The notes under the pieces were generated by a model. The model saw only the letters and a program-made list of their open reading frames with translations, was not told the origin of the DNA and searched no databases. From contig NZ_BDJK01000055.1 of assembly GCF_001950255.1 (NCBI RefSeq), positions 50,499 to 114,498 on the forward strand: DNA of 64,000 nucleotides, written 5' to 3'. The DNA is from Carboxydothermus pertinax (lineage in GTDB: Bacteria; Bacillota; Z-2901; Carboxydothermales; Carboxydothermaceae). Positions within the stretch are counted from its first letter, which is position 1. Every line of letters starts with the position of its first letter. Positions 1 to 9,102 of this stretch are shown piece after piece. Position numbers and translations under genes: made by a program.

Positions 1-3000
1 CTAAACTTAAAGAGGAGCTCCTGGAGCCGCTGGATTGGCAGCAGGAATTAGAAGAAGATTTTGTGCAAAAGCTTATCGAGGAGAATAAGGAAGAAAAAGA
101 AGAACTGGGAAAAATAGAAGTTCTACCACCGACGAAGCTTGTCCTTGGTAGGGTTATAATGGAAGATCCGCGCCCTATCTCTACCCTTACCGAAGAAGAG
201 AAAAATGTGGTAGTTAGTGGCACGATATTTGACTTAGAGCTAAAAAAACTTAGATCGGAACGAACGTTAATAACCTTTAATCTTGCCGACCACACCGATG
301 CGATTTCCGCTAAACTTTTCCTCAAAAAAGGAGACGAAGAAAAAGCAGCTCTCTTTAAAGAAGGTATGGAGGTAAAAGTTAAGGGAGAGGTCCAATTTGA
401 CCGTTTTGTGGGAGAATTGGTGTTGTTTGTCAATGATTTAAATGAGCTGGAGAAATCTTACGGGCGGATGGACAATGCGGAAATAAAAAGGGTGGAACTT
501 CACCTTCATAGTAAAATGAGTGCAATGGATAGTGTTGTGGATTTAGAACAACTATTTAAAACTTTAAAGCGCTGGGGACATGATGCGGTAGCAATAACGG
601 ACCATGGCGTTGTTCAGGCTTTTCCTGAAGCAGCAGAACTTTCGGCTAAATATGGAATAAAAGTGATTTATGGCCTTGAAGGATATCTGGTGGATGATGG
701 TTTACCGGTAGTTTTTAATCCTGCTCCAGTATCCCTAAAATCAACACCCATAGTAGCTTTTGACCTGGAAACCTCTGGGTTGTTTAGCCAAAAAGATGAA
801 ATTATTGAAATCGGTGCGGTAAAAATTTATGAAGGGAAGATTAGCGATACTTTTTCCGTTTTAGTTCGTCCCCAAAAACCTATCTCTGCTAAGATATCTG
901 AGCTTACCGGTATTACCAATGACTTACTGGAAAAGGAAGGAAAAGGACTAAACGAGGCCATTGAAAAGTTTTTAGAGTTTTGCGAAGGGGCTATATTATT
1001 AGCGCATAATGCAGCCTTTGATTACAGCTTTTTGCGGGAAGCCTTGAGAAAGCTGGGCATTACCCGGAAATTTTCGGTGGTGGATAATTTAGCTATCGCC
1101 AGGATTTTATTTCCTGAGTTAAAAAACCATAAATTAAAGACCATAACGGAACATTTAGAAGTTCCCTTAAATAACCATCACCGGGCGTTGGCGGATAGTT
1201 ATGCTTTGGCGGAAGTATTTTTAAAAGTTCTACCAAAACTTTTCGACCGTGGACTTCAAAATTTGGAAGAACTGGCAAAACTAAACTACAATTATGTTAA
1301 TGACCGGGCCAGGACCTACCATGTTTCAATTTTAGTAAAAAATCAAGAAGGGCTTTATAATCTTTACCGGCTTATCACTTTATCCCATTTAAAATATTAC
1401 CATCGCCATCCGCGCATACCTAAAAGCGAACTTATGCGCCACCGGGAAGGTTTGTTAATTGGGTCAGCCTGTGAGGCAGGAGAACTATTTACCGCCCTTT
1501 TAGAAAAGCAGCCGGAAAGTAGGATTTTAGAGATAGCTCGTTTTTATGATTACTTTGAAATAATGCCCAAGGCCAATAACGCTTTTTTAATCCGAAATCA
1601 GCGCTTAAAAAGTGAGCAGGAATTAGAAGAACTAAATCGAAAAATTCTCGCCTTAGGTGAGCGCTTGCATAAACCGGTGGTGGCTACTGGCGATGTTCAT
1701 TTTTTAGAGCCGGAAGATGAGATTTACCGAAGGATTTTACAAAAGGGTCAGGGGTATGACGATGCCGAATTACAACCGCCAATTTATCTAAAAACCACCG
1801 AGGAAATGTTGACCGAATTTTCCTACCTGGGTAGCGAGCGGGCTTATGAAGTGGTAGTAGAAAACCCCCGGAAAATTGCCGAGCAAATTGAAGTAATTAA
1901 ACCTATACCCGATGAATTTTATCCACCTATTATTGAAGGGGCGGATCAACAGATTTATGACATGGCTTACCAAAAAGCCCATGAGCTTTACGGCAATCCT
2001 TTACCTGAGATTGTGGAAAAAAGATTGAAACGGGAGCTTGATGCTATTATCAATAACGGTTTTGCGGTTTTATATTTAATTGCCCATAAACTTGTCAAAA
2101 AATCCTTGGACGACGGTTACCTGGTAGGTTCCCGGGGTTCGGTAGGGTCATCGCTGGTGGCTACTATGACGAGGATAACCGAGGTTAATCCGCTACCTCC
2201 CCATTATTTATGTCCTCACTGCCACTTTAGCGAGTTTATCACCGATGGCAGTTACGGCTGTGGCGCCGATATGCCCGATAAAAACTGCCCACGGTGCGGC
2301 ACACTTTTAAAAAAAGAGGGTCACGACATACCCTTTGAAACTTTTATGGGGTTTGAAGGGGATAAAGTTCCAGATATTGATTTGAACTTTTCGGGAGAAT
2401 ATCAACCCCAGGCCCATAAATATACCGAAGAATTATTTGGTAAAGATTACGTCTTCCGGGCCGGAACAATTGCTACGGTGGCTGATAAAACCGCTTTTGG
2501 TTTTGTTAAAAAGTATTTTGAAGAAACCGGACGACCGGCCCGGCAGGCCTGGGTTAAATGGTTAACCAATGGTCTTGTGGGGGTAAAGAGAACTACCGGA
2601 CAGCATCCTGGTGGACTAATGGTTGTCCCCAAAAACAACGATGTTCACCGTTTTACCCCTCTGCAGCATCCGGCGGATGATAAAAATTCTGGGGTAGTAA
2701 CCACCCACTTTGATTACCATTCGATTTCCAGTCGTCTGGTAAAACTCGATATCCTGGGTCACGACGATCCTACCGTGTTAAAAATGCTGCAGGATTTAAC
2801 AGGCATTGACCCGCGAACCATTCGGTTAGACGACCGGAAAACTTTAGGTATCTTTTCTTCTACAGAACCTTTAGGGGTAACTCCAGAAGAAATTCGTACC
2901 ACCGTTGGGACCTATGGGATTCCGGAGTTTGGGACCCGCTTTGTCCGGCAGATGCTGGAAGATACCCGGCCCAAAAGTTTTGCCGAATTGGTAAGAATTT

Positions 3001-3794
3001 CAGGCTTTTCCCACGGAACGGATGTATGGCTTAATAATGCTCAGGATTTAATCAAAGATGGCATCTGTAAATTATCCGATGCCATTTCTACCCGGGATGA
3101 CATCATGATTTACCTGCTGCAAAAAGGGGTACCACCCAAGAAAGCTTTTAAAATTATGGAAAATGTCCGTAAAGGGAAAGGAATTTCCGAAGAAGAAATT
3201 GCAGTGATGAAAGAACACGGTGTTCCTGACTGGTTTATAGGAAGTTGTAAAAAAATAAAATATCTCTTTCCAAAAGCCCATGCGGTGGCATATGTAATGA
3301 TGGCTTTTAGGATTGCCTACTTTAAAGTTTACTACCCGGAGGCTTTTTACGCGACTTACTTTACTGTGCGAGCTGATGACTTTGACCTACCGGTGATCCT
3401 GGCGGGACCTGAAAAAATTGTCCGAACCCTAGACGAATTGGAGCAACGGGGTAATAGTTTAACGGCTAAAGAAAAAGGGTTAGTTACAGTCCTTGAAGTT
3501 GCCCTGGAAATGCTGGCCCGGGGAATAAAAATGCTGCCGGTAGATTTAGAAAAATCCGATGCTACTCGCTTTTTAATTACTCCGGAAGGAATCTTGCCGC
3601 CTTTTGTAGCGCTGCCCGGCATTGGAGAAGCAGCAGCGGTAAATATTGTAAAAGCCCGGGAAGAAGGAATGTTTGTTTCCATTGAAGATTTAAAGGTCCG
3701 GGGAAAAGCTTCAAAAGCGGTTATTGAAGTATTGGAAGCTCACGGATGTTTAAAGGGTCTGGCACCGACTTCCCAGTTAGTACTTTTTGCTTAA
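1..3794 (+). CDS. polC: DNA polymerase III alpha subunit, PolC type (5' end outside window)
   Basis: Replicative polymerase of low-GC Gram-positive bacteria, with a built-in 3'-5' proofreading exonuclease. The frame is already open at base 3 with no start in view, so the GTG at 63 is internal and the N-terminus (roughly 150 residues compared with a full PolC) lies outside the window. Counting from 63: an OB-fold region at about 40-140, a PHP domain with HLHS and AITDHG, an inserted DEDD exonuclease opening with VAFDLETSG near 233, then the polymerase core with a Cys zinc motif (CPHC...CPRC) and the catalytic PDIDLNF motif. Codon use favours TTA and AAA. In Firmicutes polC normally abuts rimP; here the amt-nif island separates them. 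The identification is secure. Confidence 0.97.
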   Translation, partial: KLKEELLEPLDWQQELEEDFVQKLIEENKEEKEELGKIEVLPPTKLVLGRVIMEDPRPISTLTEEEKNVVVSGTIFDLELKKLRSERTLITFNLADHTDAISAKLFLKKGDEEKAALFKEGMEVKVKGEVQFDRFVGELVLFVNDLNELEKSYGRMDNAEIKRVELHLHSKMSAMDSVVDLEQLFKTLKRWGHDAVAITDHGVVQAFPEAAELSAKYGIKVIYGLEGYLVDDGLPVVFNPAPVSLKSTPIVAFDLETSGLFSQKDEIIEIGAVKIYEGKISDTFSVLVRPQKPISAKISELTGITNDLLEKEGKGLNEAIEKFLEFCEGAILLAHNAAFDYSFLREALRKLGITRKFSVVDNLAIARILFPELKNHKLKTITEHLEVPLNNHHRALADSYALAEVFLKVLPKLFDRGLQNLEELAKLNYNYVNDRARTYHVSILVKNQEGLYNLYRLITLSHLKYYHRHPRIPKSELMRHREGLLIGSACEAGELFTALLEKQPESRILEIARFYDYFEIMPKANNAFLIRNQRLKSEQELEELNRKILALGERLHKPVVATGDVHFLEPEDEIYRRILQKGQGYDDAELQPPIYLKTTEEMLTEFSYLGSERAYEVVVENPRKIAEQIEVIKPIPDEFYPPIIEGADQQIYDMAYQKAHELYGNPLPEIVEKRLKRELDAIINNGFAVLYLIAHKLVKKSLDDGYLVGSRGSVGSSLVATMTRITEVNPLPPHYLCPHCHFSEFITDGSYGCGADMPDKNCPRCGTLLKKEGHDIPFETFMGFEGDKVPDIDLNFSGEYQPQAHKYTEELFGKDYVFRAGTIATVADKTAFGFVKKYFEETGRPARQAWVKWLTNGLVGVKRTTGQHPGGLMVVPKNNDVHRFTPLQHPADDKNSGVVTTHFDYHSISSRLVKLDILGHDDPTVLKMLQDLTGIDPRTIRLDDRKTLGIFSSTEPLGVTPEEIRTTVGTYGIPEFGTRFVRQMLEDTRPKSFAELVRISGFSHGTDVWLNNAQDLIKDGICKLSDAISTRDDIMIYLLQKGVPPKKAFKIMENVRKGKGISEEEIAVMKEHGVPDWFIGSCKKIKYLFPKAHAVAYVMMAFRIAYFKVYYPEAFYATYFTVRADDFDLPVILAGPEKIVRTLDELEQRGNSLTAKEKGLVTVLEVALEMLARGIKMLPVDLEKSDATRFLITPEGILPPFVALPGIGEAAAVNIVKAREEGMFVSIEDLKVRGKASKAVIEVLEAHGCLKGLAPTSQLVLFA

Positions 3795-3928
3795 ACCCTG
3801 ATTAAAATAACACAAACTAATAACTGGCATTCCTACCGGGATACCCACCTTTTTCAATGCCTGTTTTAGCTTAAAAAAATATTGTGAACGATTCTCTGGC
3901 CTATCTACAAAATTTTTTAAAAAGGGTA

Positions 3929-3957
3929 TTGACAACAACTTATCTTTGATTTAAACT
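3929..3957 (+). promoter_or_regulatory. Candidate sigma-A promoter for amt
   Basis: TTGACA at 3929-3934 and TAAACT at 3952-3957 are separated by 17 bases. It is the best promoter I see between polC and amt. If used, the amt transcript has an untranslated leader of about 400 nt. Assigned by eye. Confidence 0.5.
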
Positions 3958-4071
3958 ACATTGCAAAGAAAGATGTAAGAAGGTTTATTAAGGCAATGGT
4001 GCCTTTTGGCGGAATATTCCGTTAAGAGGTATTTTATTTCAAAATATTATATCCAATGGTGGAGAGCTGGC

Positions 4072-4117
4072 AAAGGCGCTTTTTCAGGAGAGCATTCTAC
4101 TGAAAGAGCGCCTTTTT
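4072..4117 (+). terminator. Terminator-like hairpin in the amt leader
   Basis: A long inverted repeat (AAAGGCGCTTTTTCAG against CTGAAAGAGCGCCTTTT) with a 12-nt loop, ending in a T-run. It could terminate polC read-through or attenuate amt. Confidence 0.7.
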
Positions 4118-4169
4118 AATTTATTTTTTAGGATTATTAAACTTCATTAAATATAAAAAAGCAAAGCAA

Positions 4170-4216
4170 GGGTGCTTTAAGAGGAGCTATGGTGCTTCAA
4201 TTAAAGCATCCTTTTT
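4170..4216 (+). terminator. Second terminator-like hairpin in the amt leader
   Basis: GGGTGCTTTAA pairs with TTAAAGCATCC over 11 bp with one G-U pair, followed by TTTTT. It lies about 150 bases before amt, so amt transcripts from an upstream promoter must read through it. Confidence 0.65.
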
Positions 4217-4363
4217 GTGTTTATAAGGCAACGTCCGACCGGTGGATTGGCGCCGTTCACCTAGGGCGATAAGATATAGGCTATCTTCAGCCGTTTAGGC
4301 GTAAGCGATTGCGGCGACTGGAGGCGTAGAAATCCTGGTGATAAAGATAGGAGGTAGGTGTAA

Positions 4364-5758
4364 GTGAGCAAGCGAGTCAAGTATAGCTTTTATCTTTTGC
4401 CTTTATTATTGCTAATCGCTCCAGGTGTAGCTTTAGCCGATGATAGTTCAATTAATACTGGTGATACCGCATTTGTTTTAATCTCGGCAGCTCTGGTGAT
4501 GATCATGACCCTGCCTGGAGTAGCTTTGTTTTACGGTGGTATGGTGAGACGAAAAAATACCCTTAGCACGATTATGCAGAGCCTTTTTATTATGGCCCTG
4601 ATTTCAGTACAATGGGTCCTTTGGGGTTACAGCATCGCCTTTGGGCCGGATAAGGCGCACCTGTTTGGTAGTCTAGCCTGGTTGGGATTAAAGGGAGTTG
4701 GTCAAGCACCAAACCCTGATTATTCGGCTACCATTCCTCATTTAGCATTTATGGCTTTCCAGATGATGTTTGCAGTAATTACTCCGGCACTAATTACAGG
4801 GGCGATTGCTGAGCGCATGCGTTTTCCGGCCTTTACAGCCTTTACACTACTCTGGGCGACCTTAGTTTATGCTCCGTTAGCCCATTGGGTTTGGGGCGTT
4901 GGTGGATGGATGCGTAACTTAGGTGTTTTAGATTTTGCTGGAGGTACTGTAGTGCATATTTCATCCGGTGTTTCTGGTCTGATTGCTGCCCTGATGCTGG
5001 GTAAGCGCAAGGGCTATGGTTCGGAACCAATGGCACCTCACAACCTGCCCCTTACCGTTTTAGGAGCGGCACTGCTGTGGTTTGGTTGGTTTGGTTTTAA
5101 TGCCGGTAGTGCTCTTTCGGCCAATGGACTGGCAGCAAGTGCTTTTGTAGTAACAAATACTGCAGCTGCAGCAGCTGCCCTTTCCTGGATCATTGCTGAA
5201 TGGTTTCACCAGGGTAAACCTACTGTCCTAGGTGGAGCAAGTGGTTTGGTGGCAGGTTTAGTAGCTATTACTCCAGCCTCCGGATTTGTAGGAATTATTT
5301 CTGCAGTGATTATTGGTCTAATTGCTGGGATAGCATGTTATCTTGCAGTAAGCGTGGTGAAACCCCGATTGGGTTATGATGATTCTCTTGATGCTTTTGG
5401 CGTGCACGGAGTTGGTGGTACATGGGGTGCATTGGCCACGGGTCTTTTTGCTTCCAAGTCAATTAATTCTGCAGGTGCAGACGGATTGTTTTTTGGTAAT
5501 TCCCATCAATTGTGGATCCAATTTGTTGGTGTAGTAGCTAGTTGGTTGTTTGCTGCGGTTATGACTTTTGTCATTCTTAAAACGGTAGGATTATTTTTCA
5601 AGTTGCGAGTTAGTGAAGATGAAGAAGTACAGGGTTTGGATATTACCCAACATGGGGAAGATGCTTATTCAGGTATGGTAGTTGGCGTGCCGGTGAACAA
5701 TATTCAAAACCCTGCCGATTCTTCGTCGGTGGTTATTACCCGAGAAGTTAGCGTATAA
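4364..5758 (+). CDS. amt: Ammonium transporter Amt
   Basis: Membrane channel for ammonium uptake, 464 residues. An N-terminal signal peptide (hydrophobic run ending in VALADD) is followed by about 11 membrane segments. Family marks include the YGGMVRRKN segment after TM1, FGWFGFNAGSA, and both pore histidines (VVHISSGVSG and FGVHGVGGTWG). The GTG start at 4364 is 9 bases after AGGAGG at 4349-4354. Amt trimers are normally gated by PII-family proteins; the only PII relatives in view are NifI1 and NifI2 just downstream, so co-regulation with nitrogenase is a reasonable inference. A long leader with terminator-like hairpins precedes it and another hairpin follows it. Confidence 0.96.
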   Translation: MSKRVKYSFYLLPLLLLIAPGVALADDSSINTGDTAFVLISAALVMIMTLPGVALFYGGMVRRKNTLSTIMQSLFIMALISVQWVLWGYSIAFGPDKAHLFGSLAWLGLKGVGQAPNPDYSATIPHLAFMAFQMMFAVITPALITGAIAERMRFPAFTAFTLLWATLVYAPLAHWVWGVGGWMRNLGVLDFAGGTVVHISSGVSGLIAALMLGKRKGYGSEPMAPHNLPLTVLGAALLWFGWFGFNAGSALSANGLAASAFVVTNTAAAAAALSWIIAEWFHQGKPTVLGGASGLVAGLVAITPASGFVGIISAVIIGLIAGIACYLAVSVVKPRLGYDDSLDAFGVHGVGGTWGALATGLFASKSINSAGADGLFFGNSHQLWIQFVGVVASWLFAAVMTFVILKTVGLFFKLRVSEDEEVQGLDITQHGEDAYSGMVVGVPVNNIQNPADSSSVVITREVSV

Positions 5759-5767
5759 GGATTAAGT

Positions 5768-5806
5768 TTGCTTAATCACCAAATTATTTTAGAATTACCT
5801 AAAATA
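5768..5806 (+). promoter_or_regulatory. Candidate nifH promoter with overlapping palindrome
   Basis: TTGCTT (5768-5773), a 16-base spacer and TAGAAT (5790-5795) form a weak sigma-A-like promoter. A perfect inverted repeat, TATTTTAG-6-CTAAAATA (5785-5806), overlaps the -10 box, as a repressor operator would. It does not fit the GlnR/TnrA consensus. Assigned by eye. Confidence 0.4.
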
Positions 5807-5836
5807 TTTTTAAACGATGAAGTTTTTTAAGCGGGC

Positions 5837-6734
<898 letters not shown>

Positions 6735-6817
6735 TAGGGTAAAAATGTAACAGCGAACTATGGAAATGGAGCATCAGGGAAAAGAGGAAAAATTTATTAG
6801 ACCGGGGAGGTTATAGT

Positions 6818-7135
6818 ATGAAAATGATTCGGGCTATTATCCGTCCCGAAAAAAGCGAAGAGGTGGTGGACGCCCTGGCCGAAGCCGGTTACGTAGCCCT
6901 GACCAAAATAGATGTAGTCGGGCGGGGCAAGCAAAAGGGTATTCATGTGGGCAGCATATATTACGATGAACTGCCCAAGGTGATGATTATGCTGGTGGTA
7001 GAGGACGGCAAGGCGGCGGAAGTGGTGGAAATAGTCACTAAAGCCGCTTACACCGGAAACTTCGGTGATGGGAAAATCTTCATCAGTCCGGTGGATGAGA
7101 CTTACACCATACGCACCGGTACTGCGGGTCTGTAA
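6818..7135 (+). CDS. nifI1: NifI1, PII-like nitrogenase regulator
   Basis: A 105-residue member of the GlnB/PII superfamily. In methanogens, NifI1 and NifI2 form a complex that inhibits dinitrogenase under ammonium and is relieved by 2-oxoglutarate. The PII fold is visible: MIRAIIRPEKSEEVVDAL at the start, VVGRGKQKG leading into the T-loop, and GDGKIFISPV near the end. The T-loop is shorter than in GlnB. The ATG at 6818 follows a GGGGAGG site. Its place between nifH and nifD, paired with nifI2, is diagnostic. Confidence 0.93.
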   Translation: MKMIRAIIRPEKSEEVVDALAEAGYVALTKIDVVGRGKQKGIHVGSIYYDELPKVMIMLVVEDGKAAEVVEIVTKAAYTGNFGDGKIFISPVDETYTIRTGTAGL

Positions 7136-7228
7136 TATGCTCCAGGAAAACGTTTCTATATTTGGGTACCGGTTAAGGCCGAAGGCACCAGCTTTATTCG
7201 GAGGATTTTGCGTGGGGGTGAATATTCC

Positions 7229-7591
7229 ATGAAGGAAGTGATTGCCATTATCAGGCCCAATAAAGCTAATGCCACTAAAGAATCTTTGGCTGTACTGGGT
7301 TTTCCGAGTCTGCACGCTTGCAAGGTGGTTGGGCGGGGTAAGCAGAAGGGAATCCTGGGCGAAGTTTCCTTTCCCGTCAGCCCCGAACTTGAAAAGCAGG
7401 AGGGTGGAATGAAATACGTACCCAAAAGGATGATTTCCCTGATGGTGGACGACCAGGACGTGTCTCTCGTGGTAGCCGTGATAACCAAGATTAATCGTAC
7501 CGGCCAGATAGGGGACGGGCGCATCTTTGTATGCCCTGTTGAGAATGTGGTGCGTATACGTACAGGGGAGAAGGGAAAGACGGCTATCTAA
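7229..7591 (+). CDS. nifI2: NifI2, PII-like nitrogenase regulator
   Basis: Partner of NifI1, 120 residues. It has the PII pattern MKEVIAIIRPNKA, KVVGRGKQKG and GDGRIFVCPVENVVRIRTGEKG, with a longer T-loop (about residues 48-68) than NifI1, as is usual for NifI2. The frame opens at a TTG at 7208, but the ATG at 7229 with GGGGGTG about 9 bases upstream is the better start. Expected role by homology: binding NifDK and switching it off post-translationally when ammonium is abundant. Confidence 0.93.
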   Translation: MKEVIAIIRPNKANATKESLAVLGFPSLHACKVVGRGKQKGILGEVSFPVSPELEKQEGGMKYVPKRMISLMVDDQDVSLVVAVITKINRTGQIGDGRIFVCPVENVVRIRTGEKGKTAI

Positions 7592-7641
7592 TGGAGGGGA
7601 GCACGTGGAATTCTACTTGATAGAAAAGGAGGAAGACTATT

Positions 7642-9102
7642 ATGCCTTTGGTGAGAATGAAGTGCAACGAACCTATTCCCGAGCGGGATAAGCATATTTA
7701 CCGCACAGAAAAAGAGCAATCTATTATCCCTGCTTGTAATATCGCAACCCTTCCAGGGGATATGACCGAGCGCGGGTGAGCTTTTGCCGGTGCCCGCGGG
7801 GTCGTGGGCGGACCAATTTCCGACGTCATTCAATTAGTTCACGCGCCAGTAGGTTGTGCGTGGTATACCTGGGGTACGCGGCGCCATCTTTCCGACTTTT
7901 ATCCCTGGGCTACGCCCACTCGCCTGACCAACGTAGCGTTTAACCGTCGCTACTCTATGTGTACCGATATGCAGGAGAAGGACGTGGTTTTCGGAGGCAT
8001 GAAAAAGCTGGAACAGGCCTGTCTGGAAGCTATCCGGCTGTTCCCAGAAGCAAAGGGCTTGATCATTTTTACCACCTGCACTACAGGCCTGATCGGCGAC
8101 GACGTGCGGGCTGTGGCCAAACAAATAGAAAAGAAAACCGGCAAGCTAATCTTCACTTCTGAGTCACCGGGTTGTTCCGGGGTGAGCCAGTCCAAGGGTC
8201 ACCATGATTTCAATACCCAGTTTTACCGCCAAATTCGAGAATTGAGGGAACGCCGGCCGGACCTAAAAATGTCCGAAGAAGAAAAGACTCCCTATGATAT
8301 CTGTTTGATTGGCGAGTATAACATGGACTGGGATTTAAAGGTGATCAAACCGCTTTTCGAAAAAATCGGTGTACGCGTGGTAACTGTCTTCACCGGCAAT
8401 GAGCGCATTGAAAACCTGATTAAAATGCCTGATGTAAAGTTAAATGTGGTGCATTGCCAGCGCTCAGCGGAGTATATCGCCCATATGATCAAAGATGGCT
8501 TCGACATTCCTTTTATTCGCGTCTCACTCTACGGGATTAAACAAACTACAGAAGCGTTACGGAAAACGGCCGCCTTCTTTGGCTTGGAGGAGCGAGCGGA
8601 AAAGGTGATTGCCGAGGAACTGGCCCGGGTGGAAAAGAGTTTATCTTTTTACCGGGAAAAGTTAAAGGGCAAGCGGGTTGCCATTTACGTTGGTGGACCC
8701 CGGGTATGGCACTGGATCAAGCTAATGGAGGAACTGGGGATGACTGTTGTGGCCGTCGCCTGCACTTTTGCCCACGAAGATGACTATGAAAAGATCAACG
8801 CCCGGGCACCAGAGGGAATGTTGGTTATTGATAACCCTAATGAGTTTGAGATCGAAGAAATGCTCAAAACCGAAAAGCCGGACCTGTTTTTAACCGGGAT
8901 GAAAGAAAAATATATTGCACGCAAGATGGGTATTCCTACGGTTAATTCCCATTCCTACGAAAAGGGGCCTTATGCAGGTTTCATTGGGATGGTTAATTTT
9001 GCCCGGGATATCTATCAGGGCCTTTATGCACCGGTTTGGAAATACCAGTGGGGCATTGATAGTATTTCGACAAAAAACAAGGAGGAAAGGTCATGCAGTT
9101 AA
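7642..9102 (+). CDS. nifD: Nitrogenase alpha subunit NifD with in-frame TGA at codon 46 (probable selenocysteine)
   Basis: Alpha subunit of dinitrogenase, 486 codons if the TGA at 7777-7779 is read through. AGGAGG (7627-7632) lies 9 bases before the ATG at 7642, and the frame is open on both sides of the TGA. The context MTERG-[TGA]-AFAGARGVV aligns with the invariant RGCAYAGSKGVV motif, so TGA replaces the P-cluster ligand alpha-Cys62. The other ligands are present: Cys72 in HAPVGC (26 residues on, the same spacing as 62 to 88) and Cys146 in TTCTTGLIGDD. Cofactor residues are also present: Cys272 in HCQRS, His437 in NSHSYEKGPY, and GVSQSKGHH. A SECIS-like hairpin follows. Automated calling would start at about 7804 and lose 54 residues. 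Alternatives are a sequencing error (TGC or TGT to TGA) or a nonsense mutation. The last 10 bases overlap nifK. Confidence 0.9.
7780..7814 (+). promoter_or_regulatory. SECIS-like hairpin directly after the nifD TGA
   Basis: GCCCGC (7792-7797) pairs with GTGGGC (7804-7809) over 6 bp with one G-U pair, closing the hexaloop GGGGTC (7798-7803). An outer GGT/ACC helix (7789-7791 with 7812-7814) leaves a two-base bulge. The loop starts 18 nt after the TGA; in E. coli fdhF the AGGUCU loop starts 17 nt after its UGA. The shared GGUC in the loop and the spacing fit a bacterial SECIS element. The region also encodes conserved NifD residues, so some pairing could be coincidental. Confidence 0.6.

Larger units (their letters stand above)
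3958..4363 (+). promoter_or_regulatory. Long amt leader with serial hairpins
   Basis: There is no convincing gene between polC and amt. The stretch holds three terminator-like hairpins in a row: 3990-4007 (AAGGCA/TGCCTT, then TT), 4072-4117 and 4170-4216. After these, 4225-4345 is a GC-richer segment with short inverted repeats, for example AAGATA...TATCTT around 4270-4288, leading to the amt ribosome-binding site. Serial terminators between promoter and gene suggest transcription attenuation. I could not match the segment to a known riboswitch, T-box or ANTAR target. Confidence 0.45.

Noticed and set aside
5777..5810. GlnR/TnrA operator upstream of nifH
   Set aside because: The palindrome TATTTTAG-6-CTAAAATA lacks the TGT...ACA ends of that consensus.
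8941..8985. Apparent loss of the cofactor-binding histidine (Ala in GPYAGF)
   Set aside because: On recount the cofactor ligand alpha-His442 is the His of NSHSYEKGPY, which is present; GPYHGF in other NifD proteins is a later, different residue.
7804..9102. nifD starting at the GTG at 7804 as a shorter gene
   Set aside because: This would drop the conserved N-terminus including one P-cluster ligand, has no ribosome-binding site, and ignores the good site and open frame from 7642.
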